64,000 bases of DNA from Flagellimonas maritima (GTDB lineage: Bacteria; Bacteroidota; Bacteroidia; Flavobacteriales; Flavobacteriaceae), in assembly GCF_003269425.1 (NCBI RefSeq), contig NZ_CP030104.1, forward strand, positions 2,413,501 to 2,477,500, given 5' to 3'. Below the pieces are notes generated by a model. It saw only the letters and a list, made by a program, of their open reading frames with translations, ran no database searches and was not told the DNA's origin. Position numbers and translations under genes: made by a program. Of the stretch, positions 25,079-35,041 are shown piece by piece; position 1 is the first letter of the stretch; each line of letters begins with the position of its first letter.

Positions 25079-26590
25079 ATGCCAATACCCCTATTCAACT
25101 CTATAGCTTCATGGCTGCTCAAAAAACGCTACCACCAAATAGAACTTTTCTTAAAGTATCCTTTGGATGTTCAAGATGAGGTTTTGCAATACTTGGTGGA
25201 TTTTTCCAAGGATACGGTGATTGGAAGACAATATGGATTTTCAGATATTGGGAAATATGAGGATTTTGCAAATAAAGTTCCTATCTCTAGCTATGAGGAG
25301 ATAGCAGATATTATTGAACGTACCCGTAGAGGAGAACAAAATATCTTTTGGCCTACCACCATTAAATGGTTTGCAAAAAGCAGTGGCACCACCAATGCAA
25401 AAAGTAAGTTTATACCTGTAAGTATGGAAGCGCTGGATGATTGCCACTATAAATCAAGTAAAGATTTACTCTGTTTATACTTGAACAATAATGAAAATTC
25501 CCAATTGTTTAGAGGCAAGAGCCTTAGATTGGGAGGCAGTAAAGAATTGTACGAGGACAATGGAACTTTTTTTGGGGATTTATCTGCTATTTTAATCGAC
25601 AATATGCCTTTATGGGCAGAATATAGTAGTACGCCAAGCAATAAAGTTTCTTTGATGAGCGAATGGGAATCGAAGTTGGAGGCAATAATTCAAGAAAGCA
25701 TTCGTGAAAATGTTACCAGTCTGGCGGGTGTTCCTTCGTGGATGTTGGTGTTACTGAACGATGTGCTTGAAAAGACGGGAAAAAATCATCTCTTTGAAAT
25801 ATGGGAAAATCTTGAAGTTTATTTTCATGGGGGTGTCAGTTTTACACCTTATAAAGACCAGTATAAAAAATTACTGCCAAGAAAAAACTTTAACTACTAT
25901 GAAACATACAATGCTTCGGAAGGTTTTTTTGGAATACAGGACAGGAATAATTCAGATGATTTATTATTGATGTTGGACTATGGTATTTTTTATGAGTTTA
26001 TTCCCATGGATTCTTATGGGAATGAGGACAGGGCAATCCCGCTCTGGGAAATTAAGATCGGTGTTAATTATGCCGTAGTAATTACTACCAACGCAGGTCT
26101 GTGGCGATACAAGATTGGAGATACGGTTCGTTTTACTTCAAAAAACCCCTACAGAATTAGGATAACAGGTCGCACTAAACATCATATCAATGTCTTTGGT
26201 GAGGAGCTGATCATAGAAAATGCGGAGGAAGCCCTAAAACAAGTATGCTCAAAGACCGATGCTGAAATTATGGATTATACTGCCGCACCCATTTTCATGC
26301 TGGATAATGAAAAAGGTGCACACGAGTGGATTATCGAATTTAGAAAGAAGCCAAAGGATATTTCCTATTTTACTGAATTTTTGGACAATGCCCTTAAATC
26401 CCTAAATTCTGATTATGAAGCGAAGCGCTACAATAATATAACACTCAGAATGCCAACAGTTCACATGGCTCGGCGAAATTTGTTCCATGATTGGCTCAAA
26501 TCCAAAAATAAGTTGGGCGGACAACATAAAATCCCCAGATTGTCCAATGAAAGAGTTTACATCGACGAATTGATTCAAATGAACAATTAA
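25079..26590 (+). CDS. GH3 auxin-responsive promoter family protein
   Basis: A 503-residue member of the GH3 branch of the ANL adenylating superfamily. Members conjugate acyl acids to amino acids by way of an acyl-adenylate; the bacterial substrates are largely unknown. Visible signatures are the Ser/Thr-rich phosphate loop FAKSSGTTNAKSKFIP, YYETYNASEGFFGIQD, and NAGLWRYKIGDTVRF with GRTKHHINVFGEEL near the hinge. The length is as expected. Divergent from the DUF2797 gene, with 99 bases between. Confidence 0.88.
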   Translation: MPIPLFNSIASWLLKKRYHQIELFLKYPLDVQDEVLQYLVDFSKDTVIGRQYGFSDIGKYEDFANKVPISSYEEIADIIERTRRGEQNIFWPTTIKWFAKSSGTTNAKSKFIPVSMEALDDCHYKSSKDLLCLYLNNNENSQLFRGKSLRLGGSKELYEDNGTFFGDLSAILIDNMPLWAEYSSTPSNKVSLMSEWESKLEAIIQESIRENVTSLAGVPSWMLVLLNDVLEKTGKNHLFEIWENLEVYFHGGVSFTPYKDQYKKLLPRKNFNYYETYNASEGFFGIQDRNNSDDLLLMLDYGIFYEFIPMDSYGNEDRAIPLWEIKIGVNYAVVITTNAGLWRYKIGDTVRFTSKNPYRIRITGRTKHHINVFGEELIIENAEEALKQVCSKTDAEIMDYTAAPIFMLDNEKGAHEWIIEFRKKPKDISYFTEFLDNALKSLNSDYEAKRYNNITLRMPTVHMARRNLFHDWLKSKNKLGGQHKIPRLSNERVYIDELIQMNN

Positions 26591-26663
26591 ATAGTATGTT
26601 TTGACGTTTATTGATGAACTTTCCCCCAACAAACCTTAACAATAGTATCAAACAAACTGTATT

Positions 26664-27203
26664 ATGGCAGAGAAACTAGTAGTTATTTCGGACATGTGGG
26701 GTGTAAAAAAAGGACTTTGGATTACTTCTTACTTTGGATACCTTCAGCAATATTATACTATTGCTTTCTATGATTGCCAGCAATTGGGGAATATTGATGT
26801 GCCCGTTTCTACAGAGGAAAACATTCATAATGCATTTGTTGAAGGAGGTATTGATATGGCAGTGGCACACCTTTTAAAAAAGGAAAAAGATTCTTGCCAT
26901 TATTTGGCGTTCAGTACTGGGGGAACCATAGCATGGAAAGCTGCATTACAGGGTTTGCCCATGAAATCCCTAACGGCAATATCACCAACTAGAATCAGAT
27001 TTGAAAACAAAAAACCGGATACTTCCCTAAATTTGATTTTTGGGGAACGTGACCAGTTTAAGCCAGAAACGGAATGGATGCAAAAGGTCGGTGTTGATTT
27101 ACAAGTGATTCCCAATTTTGGTCATCAATTGTATTCAGACGAAAAGATAATTGCCGAAGTTTGTATGAAGCTCCTTGAAAAAGTAACAAAAAAAGCTATT
27201 TAA
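26664..27203 (+). CDS. Small alpha/beta hydrolase-fold protein
   Basis: A 179-residue protein with a nucleophile-elbow-like segment LAFSTGGTIAWKAAL (Ser in A-F-S-T-G-G), an acid candidate in FGERDQFKPE and a late His in IPNFGHQLY, which together would form a hydrolase triad. It is short for the fold and lacks a large lid. Substrate unknown. Its stop codon is one base from the end of the convergent clpX gene. Confidence 0.62.
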   Translation: MAEKLVVISDMWGVKKGLWITSYFGYLQQYYTIAFYDCQQLGNIDVPVSTEENIHNAFVEGGIDMAVAHLLKKEKDSCHYLAFSTGGTIAWKAALQGLPMKSLTAISPTRIRFENKKPDTSLNLIFGERDQFKPETEWMQKVGVDLQVIPNFGHQLYSDEKIIAEVCMKLLEKVTKKAI

Positions 27204-27204
27204 A

Positions 27205-28440
27205 TTAGGAAACCGCTTTTAACTTTTTGATGGTTTCGTACGAAAGTTTTTCTTCGGCATAGGCTTTTGTGACCTTGAATTCGTTTTCTTCGCTACTGGG
27301 CAGTGTGAACATTGCATCGGTAAACACAGCTTCGCATAATGAACGTAATCCCCTTGCACCTAATTTGTATTCTACGGCCTTTTCTACAATATATCCCAAA
27401 GCCTGTTCAGTTATACTGAAAGTTATTCCATCCATTCCGAACAACTTTTCATATTGCTTTATGATTGCATTTTTTGGCTCCGTAAGTATAGCCCTTAGCG
27501 TTTTGGTATCCAAGGGATTCATGTGGGTCAATACAGGCAGTCTCCCAATTATTTCAGGAATAAGGCCAAACTCTTTTAAATCTTTTGGAATGATATATTG
27601 AAGAATATTTTTATTGTCCAGATTATCCTCTGCCTTCGAAGCACTATAACCAACAGCTTGCATGTTAAGACGTTTTGTAATGATACGCTCAATACCATCA
27701 AAAGCACCGCCTGCCACAAAAAGTATATTTTCAGTATTTACCTCTATGAACTTTTGATCTGGATGCTTTCTGCCACCTTTTGGCGGAACGTTGACAACAG
27801 TGCCTTCCAATAATTTCAGCAATCCTTGCTGAACACCCTCTCCAGACACATCTCGAGTTATTGATGGGTTATCACTTTTACGTGCAATCTTATCTATTTC
27901 ATCGATGAAAACAATTCCTCTTTCTGCCTTTTCTAAATTATAGTCAGCTGCTTGGAGTAATCTAGTAAGTATACTTTCTACGTCTTCCCCAACATATCCT
28001 GCTTCGGTAAGTACTGTGGCGTCTACAATGGCCAAAGGAACGTTGAGCATTTTTGCTATGGTTTTGGCTATAAGAGTCTTGCCCGTTCCTGTTTGCCCAA
28101 CCATAACAATATTACTTTTCTGGATTTCTACATCATCATCTTTTCCTTTGGGCTGTAAAAGTCTTTTGTAGTGATTGTATACGGCTACGGACATTACCTT
28201 TTTGGTACGCTCTTGCCCGATCACGAACGTATCTAGAAAATCCCGAATCTCCATGGGCTTTTTTAAAACCAATTCTGAGGATAAATCCTGATTTTTGGAT
28301 TGTTTGGATTCTTCCGCAACAATACTGTGGGCCTGCTCAATACATCTATCACAGATATGCGCATCCAATCCAGCGATCAATAAATTGGTCTCTGGTTTCT
28401 TTCTTCCACAAAATGAACACTCTAAGTTTTCTTTTGCCAT
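27205..28440 (-). CDS. clpX: ATP-dependent Clp protease ATP-binding subunit ClpX
   Basis: A 411-residue AAA+ unfoldase. An N-terminal zinc-binding domain (CSFCGRKK...CDRC, four Cys) is followed by the ATPase core: Walker [14 protein letters not shown], Walker [15 protein letters not shown], pore loop near [11 protein letters not shown] and the sensor-2 region [10 protein letters not shown]. The ClpP-contact loop should lie in [10 protein letters not shown]. It delivers substrates to ClpP. Gene order tig-clpP-clpX on the minus strand is the usual one; the gap to clpP is 93 bases. Confidence 0.97.
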   Translation of the reverse strand: MAKENLECSFCGRKKPETNLLIAGLDAHICDRCIEQAHSIVAEESKQSKNQDLSSELVLKKPMEIRDFLDTFVIGQERTKKVMSVAVYNHYKRLLQPKGKDDDVEIQKSNIVMVGQTGTGKTLIAKTIAKMLNVPLAIVDATVLTEAGYVGEDVESILTRLLQAADYNLEKAERGIVFIDEIDKIARKSDNPSITRDVSGEGVQQGLLKLLEGTVVNVPPKGGRKHPDQKFIEVNTENILFVAGGAFDGIERIITKRLNMQAVGYSASKAEDNLDNKNILQYIIPKDLKEFGLIPEIIGRLPVLTHMNPLDTKTLRAILTEPKNAIIKQYEKLFGMDGITFSITEQALGYIVEKAVEYKLGARGLRSLCEAVFTDAMFTLPSSEENEFKVTKAYAEEKLSYETIKKLKAVS

Positions 28441-28533
28441 ATAAAATAAACGGATGTTCCTTAAACACTAATAACGTAAAAAAAAGGCATTTGGTTTGCT
28501 CCGTACATCCAATTTTTGAGTATTTGTTCGAAT

Positions 28534-29214
28534 TTAGGACTTTTCCCTTACTAAAATTTCGTCGATCATACCATATTTTTTGGCTTCTTCCGCTTTCATC
28601 CAGTAATCGCGATCACTGTCATCATAAACTTTTTCAAAAGATTGTCCAGAATGTTTGGATATGATTTGATATAATTCGTCCTTTATTTTTAAAACTTCTT
28701 TCGCTGCTATTTCAATGTCGCTTGCCTGACCTTGAGCACCTGATAAAGGTTGGTGTATCATTACTCTAGAATGGGTAAGACCACTTCTTTTTCCTGCTTG
28801 GCCAGCACAAAGTAAAACAGCGGCCATTGATGCGGCAATGCCCGTACATATAGTTGCTACATCCGGTTTAATAAATTGCATAGTATCATATATGCCCAAT
28901 CCCGCGTAAACACTTCCGCCAGGGGAATTGATATAAATCTGTATATCCTTTACGGCATCTGCACTTTCCAGAAAAAGTAATTGTGCTTGTACAATATTGG
29001 CTACTTGATCATTAATGCCAGTTCCCAAAAATATGATACGGTCCATCATTAACCTCGAAAAAACATCCATGGCAATGGCATTTAATTGTCTTTCCTCGAT
29101 AATATTTGGTGTCATGTTCATAGGATACATACTACTCATGATCTGGTCATAGTACATACTGTTCACACCGTGGTGCTTGGTAGCGTATTTTTTAAATTCT
29201 GTTCCGTAATCCAT
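28534..29214 (-). CDS. clpP: ATP-dependent Clp protease proteolytic subunit ClpP
   Basis: A 226-residue serine protease subunit. The nucleophile Ser is in CTGIAASMAAVLLCAG, the His in SRVMIHQPLSGAQGQ and the Asp in DRDYWMKAEEAKKYGMID. The N-terminus is about 30 residues longer than E. coli ClpP (MDYGTEFKKYATKHHGVN), as in other Bacteroidota. It assembles into a 14-mer chamber capped by ClpX. Confidence 0.97.
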   Translation of the reverse strand: MDYGTEFKKYATKHHGVNSMYYDQIMSSMYPMNMTPNIIEERQLNAIAMDVFSRLMMDRIIFLGTGINDQVANIVQAQLLFLESADAVKDIQIYINSPGGSVYAGLGIYDTMQFIKPDVATICTGIAASMAAVLLCAGQAGKRSGLTHSRVMIHQPLSGAQGQASDIEIAAKEVLKIKDELYQIISKHSGQSFEKVYDDSDRDYWMKAEEAKKYGMIDEILVREKS

Positions 29215-29236
29215 AGAATTTTTTTCGATTTTGCTT

Positions 29237-29272
29237 AAAAAAAAGGTGCCGAAAACTTAACGTTTCGGCACC
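29237..29272 (-). terminator. Intrinsic terminator downstream of tig
   Basis: The 10-bp GC-rich stem GGTGCCGAAA/TTTCGGCACC (29245-29254 with 29263-29272) has an A-run on its left, giving a run of T on the minus strand. It ends tig transcripts before clpP, so clpP-clpX probably have their own promoter. Confidence 0.8.
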
Positions 29273-29304
29273 ACAAAGATAATTAATTTTCCTTTAGCTC
29301 AGAA

Positions 29305-30627
29305 TCAGCTATACGCTTCCTTTACAAAGTTGTCATATGTGACTTCCTTTACTTTGAGATTTGCATTCTCTTTATAGAAGTCCAATAGTTTTTGGCTCAT
29401 GAGTTGTTCTGAAAGTCTTTTTACCTCGTCCTGATTACCCAAAACACGAATTGCTATGTTTTCCAACTCTTCTTCTTGTGGGTCTAAATGACCATATTGA
29501 GCCATTTGTGATTTAATAAATCCTTTTGCAAATTCCTTTAGCTCGTCCATTTGAACCTGAAGGTCGTTGTCTTTGATTATCTTACCTTCTATTAGTTGAT
29601 AGCGAAGTCCTTTTTCAGATTTTTCAAACTCCTCTTTGGCCTCGTCGTCGGACAATGGATTTTCTCCACTGATTTGAATCCATTTTTTCAAAAATTCCGA
29701 TGGAAGATTGAACTTCGTGTTCTCTATAAGTTTTTCAGTGATATCGTTTAGCAATTTTTGATCGGACTGTTGTTCAAATTGCTTTTCAGAATCTTCCTTT
29801 ATTTTGGCTTTGAGCTCTTTCTCATTTTTTACATTGTCCTTACCAAAAAGTTTGTCAAATAATTCTTGATCTAGCGCAGCTGGTTCGCGCTCATTGATTT
29901 CTTCAATGGTAAAAGAGACTTCAATATTTAGTTTCTCCGCCTTTTCCTTATCAATGCCCAAAGTGCTAGATAATAAATAGTCTTCTTTAAAAAGGCCTTT
30001 GGTTTTCAGTACCACGGTATCTCCTACTTTTTTGCCCACTAGGGCGTCCACGGCTTTTTTACTTTTGATTTTATCAAGTTCAACAGTGGTTTTGTGTGCT
30101 ATCTCTTCAGCTTCATTTACAAAAGTACCGGTGACTTCATCCGATTTTCCAACCTCACTTTTGGAGACCAGTTTTCCATATTGTTTTTGAATCCGGGAAA
30201 CCTGCTCCTCAATCATTTTTTTATCAGCGGTAATCTTATATTGGGTGATCGCTTTTTTGGTTTTGACCTGTACATCAAAACTTGGTGCCAGACCGAGTTC
30301 AAACTCAAAATCAAGATTTTCGTTATCCCAATCAAAATTTTCTTGTTGTTTGGGGAGCGGATTGCCTAAAACGTCCAATTTTTCTTCGGTAAGGTACTTG
30401 TTGAGATTGTCTTGTAATAATTTATTGACCTCATCTACCAAAACGGCTTTGCCATATTGCTTCTTTATAAGTCCCATGGGTACTTGACCCTTGCGAAAAC
30501 CAGGGATATTGGCCTGCTTTCTATAGTCTTTGAGTATTTTTTCAACCTTGTCTTGGTAATCATCCTTGCTTATGGCAACTTTCACAACTGCATTAAGCTC
30601 GTCAACCTGCTCTTTTGTAATATTCAT
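29305..30627 (-). CDS. tig: Trigger factor
   Basis: A 440-residue ribosome-associated chaperone. The N-terminal ribosome-binding domain carries a GFRKGQVP signature (the family's GFRxGxxP). A PPIase-like domain and the long helical C-terminal arm (QFEQQSDQKLLNDITEKLIE) follow. The central domain looks weakly conserved compared with E. coli, as often seen in Bacteroidota. I use the ATG at 30627 (MNITKEQVDELNAVVKV), the usual start in relatives; an in-frame ATG at 30651 would add 8 residues. Confidence 0.94.
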   Translation of the reverse strand: MNITKEQVDELNAVVKVAISKDDYQDKVEKILKDYRKQANIPGFRKGQVPMGLIKKQYGKAVLVDEVNKLLQDNLNKYLTEEKLDVLGNPLPKQQENFDWDNENLDFEFELGLAPSFDVQVKTKKAITQYKITADKKMIEEQVSRIQKQYGKLVSKSEVGKSDEVTGTFVNEAEEIAHKTTVELDKIKSKKAVDALVGKKVGDTVVLKTKGLFKEDYLLSSTLGIDKEKAEKLNIEVSFTIEEINEREPAALDQELFDKLFGKDNVKNEKELKAKIKEDSEKQFEQQSDQKLLNDITEKLIENTKFNLPSEFLKKWIQISGENPLSDDEAKEEFEKSEKGLRYQLIEGKIIKDNDLQVQMDELKEFAKGFIKSQMAQYGHLDPQEEELENIAIRVLGNQDEVKRLSEQLMSQKLLDFYKENANLKVKEVTYDNFVKEAYS

Positions 30628-30726
30628 CCCCTTACCTGTTTTGTTGTTCAAAAATGGGTGGCAAAAATAATATATTTTATGCTGTACAACAACTTTTAAA
30701 GTGTTGAATATTAAACAAAATCCATC

Positions 30727-31071
30727 CTATTTATCCTCCTTTAGTATTGATTGCAGGATGGACTGTAGAAAAGAAAGCAAAAAGCTGAAAATAATTGCCC
30801 ACCAGATACTTGAAACCTGAAAGCCTGTAATAAAATTTTCAGCAATCAGAATAATTATCGCATTGATTACCAAAAGAAAAAGTCCCAATGTAATAATGGT
30901 AATGGGCAGTGTTAAAATAACCAGTATGGGCTTTACCAAAAAGTTGAGCACGCTGAGTACCAGGGCAACGATTATGGCCGTAGTAATCGAATCGACACCT
31001 ACGCCCGGCAATACATAGGCTAGAATAATTACAGCCAAGGCATTAAGAAGCAATTTTAGTATTAGTTTCAT
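30727..31071 (-). CDS. Small membrane protein of the phage-holin-4-like family
   Basis: A 114-residue protein with four hydrophobic segments (LLLNALAVIILAYVLPGV, ITTAIIVALVLSVLNFLV, LTLPITIITLGLFLLVINAIIIL, SSIWWAIIFSFLLSFL). It matches the small four-helix membrane family named after a phage holin (PF04020), which is widespread in chromosomes and not necessarily phage-related. I use the ATG at 31071; 31092 is also possible. No phage genes are nearby. Confidence 0.75.
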   Translation of the reverse strand: MKLILKLLLNALAVIILAYVLPGVGVDSITTAIIVALVLSVLNFLVKPILVILTLPITIITLGLFLLVINAIIILIAENFITGFQVSSIWWAIIFSFLLSFLQSILQSILKEDK

Positions 31072-31090
31072 AGTATACGTTTTGGTGTTC

Positions 31091-31118
31091 AAAAAAAAAC
31101 ACCGTCTTTATAACGGTG
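31091..31118 (-). terminator. Intrinsic terminator of the GDSL lipoprotein gene
   Basis: Stem CACCGT/ACGGTG (31100-31105 with 31113-31118) with a nine-A run on its left, that is a T-run on the minus strand, 28 bases after the stop codon at 31146. Confidence 0.7.
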
Positions 31119-31145
31119 CCTTTAATATAATAAATTATGGGTAAT

Positions 31146-32675
31146 CTAATCGATATAAAGTCCAGTGTAATCAAGTGGATTTACCCCTGGAAGATTGGAA
31201 CCGTATTTTGCGTTGATTGCAGCTACAAAAGCATTGGCAATAATTGCATACCCTCTTGGTGAAGGGTGCACCCCATCCAAAGAGAATCCACCACCCGTTG
31301 CAAATGTTGCAGTAACAGTTGAACCATCAGCTAAGGGAATACCATTTTCACGTAATTCACTCAATAACGAATTTACATCTACAAGAGCCAAATCATATTG
31401 GGTAGCTAAGGCTGTAATGGTCTGGTTGTATGCGGTCAAAGCAGTTTCAATATTAGCTTGTTCTTCTGGAGTTAGTACCCACTGGTCTGCCAAGGGTACG
31501 GCTATTCCATTAATAGTAGTAGGGTCTCCAACAACGGCTTCTGTGCCAATAAAAGTTCTAGCAGTGAGCACAAGCAAATCTTCTTCAGTTGCTTGGCGCA
31601 TATTAATCAGCGCAGGATTTACTCCTGTCAAATCCGTTAAATCTTCATCTAGCAACACAACGGCATTGCCTTCACCAGCCGTAAAAGAAATAGTCCTTTT
31701 GGCTACTTCCTCTTCGGAAATCAGATTAAAGCCTTGTGCTTGAAGCAATCCTCCATTATAAAGAGCATATGCAGCGTTCAATTGTGCAGCAGTCGCTTCG
31801 TCCAAGGGAACGGGATTGTGCGGAACGGTTGTAAAAAATGGTATATCGGTGACATTTGGTAAGTTTGCAATCACACCATCAGTATCTCCAGCGGTCAATG
31901 CCTGCAAAGCAGCATCGAGAGCACCAGCGAAAACTGTAGGATTAGTGATGTCGTTTCTTGCATAGTCTGCTGGACTGACCATTGGGTCGGATTGAAAGGT
32001 ACCTGTTCCACCGCTGGTCGCATAAAGCAAAATATCATTTGAACCTGTCCATAAAGAGAAAAAGGTTGGATTTTGTGCAGCAGCATCACCAATGACCGTT
32101 GCGGCTTCTCCAGATGAAAAGCGAACAAAATACGGATTTGCCGCTCCAACTGCCAATCCTGCCAAACTACCATAGCCTGGAGCCAATAACTCGTAACTTT
32201 TAGAACCTGGTACTCCCATATTATTAAAGGGTCCAGAAAGCTTATCCGTAATTTCTGTTGTACCAACACCTGTTTTTGGCGTTGGTGCTGGGCCGTCTGG
32301 AGTAAAAAGCAAGATTAATCTATTGCCTATATCGGGTGCACCGTCCATGTTTGCATCCGTTTGACCATTGATTGTAGCGCCACCAAGATTATCGGCCATA
32401 AATGGAATTTCAAAAGTACCGCCCCCAGCCAATGCAAAGTTGGCTGCCAACATATTTGGAAAAGAGGCTTCTTGTCCTGCCCTGAAGAGAGCGTTATCTG
32501 AAAAACCGGCAGTCAACGAATTTCCTACGGCTACATAATTTGAAAAATCTGCAGAACCCGAAGTATAAACGATAGGGTCTGGTGTTGGGGTTGTCTCTGA
32601 CGGGGTTTCATCATCATCACTACATGCTATAAAGAATAGGCCTAAAATAGGGAACAGGGCATAAAACTTTTTCAT
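31146..32675 (-). CDS. SGNH/GDSL-type hydrolase lipoprotein
   Basis: A 509-residue secreted lipoprotein: lipobox FFIACSDDDETP (Cys at residue 18), then a GDSL-like block YVAVGNSLTAGF (Asp replaced by Asn in the G-N-S-L motif), a middle block SLWTGSNDILLYA (G-x-N-D) and the catalytic Asp-His end LDGVHPSPRGYAIIANAF. The catalytic Ser, Asn, Asp and His of the SGNH fold can all be assigned. It is probably an outer-membrane esterase or lipase. A perfect 16-base palindrome lies about 100 bases upstream and recurs upstream of etfB, which hints at shared control with fatty-acid oxidation. Confidence 0.85.
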   Translation of the reverse strand: MKKFYALFPILGLFFIACSDDDETPSETTPTPDPIVYTSGSADFSNYVAVGNSLTAGFSDNALFRAGQEASFPNMLAANFALAGGGTFEIPFMADNLGGATINGQTDANMDGAPDIGNRLILLFTPDGPAPTPKTGVGTTEITDKLSGPFNNMGVPGSKSYELLAPGYGSLAGLAVGAANPYFVRFSSGEAATVIGDAAAQNPTFFSLWTGSNDILLYATSGGTGTFQSDPMVSPADYARNDITNPTVFAGALDAALQALTAGDTDGVIANLPNVTDIPFFTTVPHNPVPLDEATAAQLNAAYALYNGGLLQAQGFNLISEEEVAKRTISFTAGEGNAVVLLDEDLTDLTGVNPALINMRQATEEDLLVLTARTFIGTEAVVGDPTTINGIAVPLADQWVLTPEEQANIETALTAYNQTITALATQYDLALVDVNSLLSELRENGIPLADGSTVTATFATGGGFSLDGVHPSPRGYAIIANAFVAAINAKYGSNLPGVNPLDYTGLYID

Positions 32676-32776
32676 ACTAATATCTGTTAGAGTTAATTCA
32701 AGTTAAACTATGGTTAAATCGGAATTAACCAAAACTATGTCAAATTTGTTATACAGGCAATTAAATGAACAAAAAA

Positions 32777-32792
32777 ATTATGCATGCATAAT
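32777..32792. promoter_or_regulatory. Palindromic operator candidate, copy 1
   Basis: ATTATGCATGCATAAT is a perfect 16-base palindrome in the intergenic region upstream of the GDSL lipoprotein gene (minus strand, start at 32675). The same 16 bases form the centre of a longer palindrome at 58809-58836 upstream of etfB. Its symmetry fits a homodimeric MarR- or TetR-type repressor. Confidence 0.6.
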
Positions 32793-32807
32793 AAAAAGCA
32801 CTAATTT

Positions 32808-33578
32808 TTATGAATTCAAAAACTTGAAGCTTTTTTCAAAAAATTGTTTTGGGTTTTCTGCATGCAGCCAATGCCCCGCATTTTCTACTGTTTCAATTAG
32901 GGCATTTGGGAAATGTTTCTTTATTTCTGAAGAATCATTGGCTGTTATATATTCTGAACGGTCTCCCCTAAGAAATAATGTAGGCCCGTCATAAGTGGCA
33001 TTTGAATTTATATTTTCTCCGATTTCATCCATTTTATCTTTAAGAACTTTCAGGTTGAAGCGAAGGCCAAGCTTCTTGGATTCTACCCAAAATAGATTTT
33101 TTAGAAGGAATTGGCGTGTTCCAAAGTCATGTATATGTGAAGAAAGGACTTTATCTGCTTCTTTTCTACTTGATATGATATTAAAATCAAGTTTTTGGAG
33201 AGCATCAATGATGGGCTGATGGTGTGGAGGATAATATTTTGGTGAAATGTCGGCCACAATCAATTTGGATACCAGCTCAGGATGCGATGTCGCCAACTGC
33301 ATGGCCGTTTTCCCACCCATGGAGTGGCCCATCAAACTTGTTTTGGGAATTTGATAATGGTTCATGTAGTGCGCAACGTCCGCGCTCATTAATTCATAGT
33401 CAAAATGAATGGAATGAAAACTTTTTCCGTGGTTGCGCTGATCAACAAGGTGTACTTGGTAACCATTGTCGGCATAAAGATTCCCGAGAGTTTTCCAGTT
33501 ATCGGACATGCCCAGAAAACCATGTAAAATCAACAAGGGTTTTCCTTGTCCCAGTATTTTTGAATGTAACAGTTCCAT
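32808..33578 (-). CDS. Alpha/beta fold hydrolase (YbfF-like)
   Basis: A 256-residue alpha/beta hydrolase: oxyanion region LHGFLGMSDNW, nucleophile elbow LMGHSMGGKTAM (Ser), an acid in LFLRGDRSEYI and the His in VENAGHWLHAENP. It resembles the YbfF esterase group acting on small acyl esters or thioesters. It starts directly after the pdxJ stop codon, so the two are co-transcribed. Confidence 0.87.
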   Translation of the reverse strand: MELLHSKILGQGKPLLILHGFLGMSDNWKTLGNLYADNGYQVHLVDQRNHGKSFHSIHFDYELMSADVAHYMNHYQIPKTSLMGHSMGGKTAMQLATSHPELVSKLIVADISPKYYPPHHQPIIDALQKLDFNIISSRKEADKVLSSHIHDFGTRQFLLKNLFWVESKKLGLRFNLKVLKDKMDEIGENINSNATYDGPTLFLRGDRSEYITANDSSEIKKHFPNALIETVENAGHWLHAENPKQFFEKSFKFLNS

Positions 33579-34295
33579 CTATTTTAATCTATGTAAATAC
33601 ATGTTCACAACATTTTCCAATCCTAGATAAAGCGATTCGCATATAAGCGCATGCCCAATGGAGACTTCCAACAGGTTTGGAATATTATCCTTAAAATACT
33701 TGATATTGTCCAAATTTAGATCGTGACCGGCGTTAATCCCCAATCCCAAATCGTTTGCAACATTTGCTGCTTCAACAAACGGGCGAATACTTTCCGTTTT
33801 TTTTCCTTTGGAAAAGTTTTTGGCAAAACTTTCAGTGTAAAGTTCAATTCTATCGGTTTCAGTTTTAGCTGCACCTTTTACCATTTCAGCATTGGCATCC
33901 ACAAATATGGAAGTCCTTATCCCTTTGTCCTTAAATGTTTGAATTACATCGACCAAAAATTCTTTATGTTTTAAAGTGTTCCAACCTGCGTTTGAGGTGA
34001 TGGCATCTTCGGCATCGGGTACCAGCGTTACCTGCGTAGGCATTACGGACAAAACAAGATCAATGAATTTTGGGATTGGGTTCCCTTCAATATTGAATTC
34101 CGTTGTTACGATTTTTTTTAGATCACGGGCATCTTGGTAACGGATATGGCGTTCATCTGGTCTTGGGTGTATTGTTATTCCCTGTGCTCCGAACGATTCA
34201 ATGTCCTTTGCGGATTTGACCAAATCTGGAACATTACCGCCTCTAGAGTTCCTTAGCGTTGCCAGTTTGTTAATGTTTACGCTTAGTTTAGTCAT
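33579..34295 (-). CDS. pdxJ: Pyridoxine 5'-phosphate synthase PdxJ
   Basis: A 238-residue TIM-barrel enzyme that condenses 1-deoxyxylulose 5-phosphate with 3-amino-2-oxopropyl phosphate in vitamin B6 synthesis. Signatures include LSVNINKLATLRNSRGG, GITIHPRPDERHI, QVTLVPDAEDAITSNAGW, GINAGHDLNLDNI and EVSIGHALI, containing the active-site Glu and His residues. The length is typical. It is divergent from the CBS-domain/nadK operon. Confidence 0.95.
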   Translation of the reverse strand: MTKLSVNINKLATLRNSRGGNVPDLVKSAKDIESFGAQGITIHPRPDERHIRYQDARDLKKIVTTEFNIEGNPIPKFIDLVLSVMPTQVTLVPDAEDAITSNAGWNTLKHKEFLVDVIQTFKDKGIRTSIFVDANAEMVKGAAKTETDRIELYTESFAKNFSKGKKTESIRPFVEAANVANDLGLGINAGHDLNLDNIKYFKDNIPNLLEVSIGHALICESLYLGLENVVNMYLHRLK

Positions 34296-34383
34296 TTAGA
34301 ATCTTTTTTTAAGTCATCAAAAATAAGAATTAGGCACGCCTTTTGCGATTTAAAATTAGTATTTTGCGCTTAATAGAATTGTT

Positions 34384-35040
34384 ATGCAGATTCAAGATCA
34401 AATAATAACGACTTTACCTGTTTTTGAGGTTTCCGAAACTTTGGAGGAAGTAATTCAATTTTTTGAGGAGACAACTTTTTCACATGTAGCGGTTACTGAA
34501 AAAGGAGTCTACTTGGGAGTACTCTCAGAGAATGATTTGGCTTGTTTTGAACCTGAAAAAAAAATCGAAGATTTTAGGGTTGAGCTTGAAACGTTCTTTG
34601 TGACCAAGCAGACCGCTTGGTTGGACCTTTTGGAATTATTTTCAAGGAATGAGGCAAATGTGCTTCCGGTCTTGGATGATGATCATGTGATTATTGGTTA
34701 TTATGATCTTGAAGATATTGTTTCGGCATTTATCGATACCCCCTTTTTTAGGGAACCTGGTGGAATTCTAGTTATTGCCATTGGAATAAAAGATTATTCC
34801 TTTAGCGAGATTGCGCAAATAGTAGAAAGCAATAATGCCCGTCTTTTAGGGGCCTTTATTACAGATTCGCAAAACGATGTAGTCCAGATTACCTTAAAAG
34901 TGGGCACTTTAAATCTTAATGAAGTGGCCCAAACCTTTAGACGCTACAACTACACCATAATCTTTGGGAACAGTGATGATCAGTTCATTGAAGACTTAAA
35001 ACAGCGATCGGACTATCTAGAGAAATATCTTAACGTATAA
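34384..35040 (+). CDS. CBS-domain protein
   Basis: A 218-residue protein with two CBS motifs (residues ~1-60 and ~65-120: FSHVAVTEKGVYLGVLSENDL; ANVLPVLDDDHVIIGYYDLED) followed by an ACT-like C-terminal part (GGILVIAIGIKDYSFSEIAQIVESNN shortened, then ITLKVGTLNLNEVAQTF). It probably binds adenine nucleotides and regulates a partner. It is separated from nadK by one base, a pairing conserved in Flavobacteriia, so control of NAD(P) metabolism is a plausible but unproven role. Confidence 0.82.
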   Translation: MQIQDQIITTLPVFEVSETLEEVIQFFEETTFSHVAVTEKGVYLGVLSENDLACFEPEKKIEDFRVELETFFVTKQTAWLDLLELFSRNEANVLPVLDDDHVIIGYYDLEDIVSAFIDTPFFREPGGILVIAIGIKDYSFSEIAQIVESNNARLLGAFITDSQNDVVQITLKVGTLNLNEVAQTFRRYNYTIIFGNSDDQFIEDLKQRSDYLEKYLNV

Positions 35041-35041
35041 C

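Noticed and set aside
30727..31071. The phage-holin-like protein as evidence of a prophage
   Set aside because: The family is common in bacterial chromosomes and no phage structural, lysis or integrase genes are nearby.
31195..31743. A 182-codon open frame opposite the GDSL lipoprotein gene
   Set aside because: The minus strand carries the lipobox and all SGNH motifs; the plus frame has no recognisable features.
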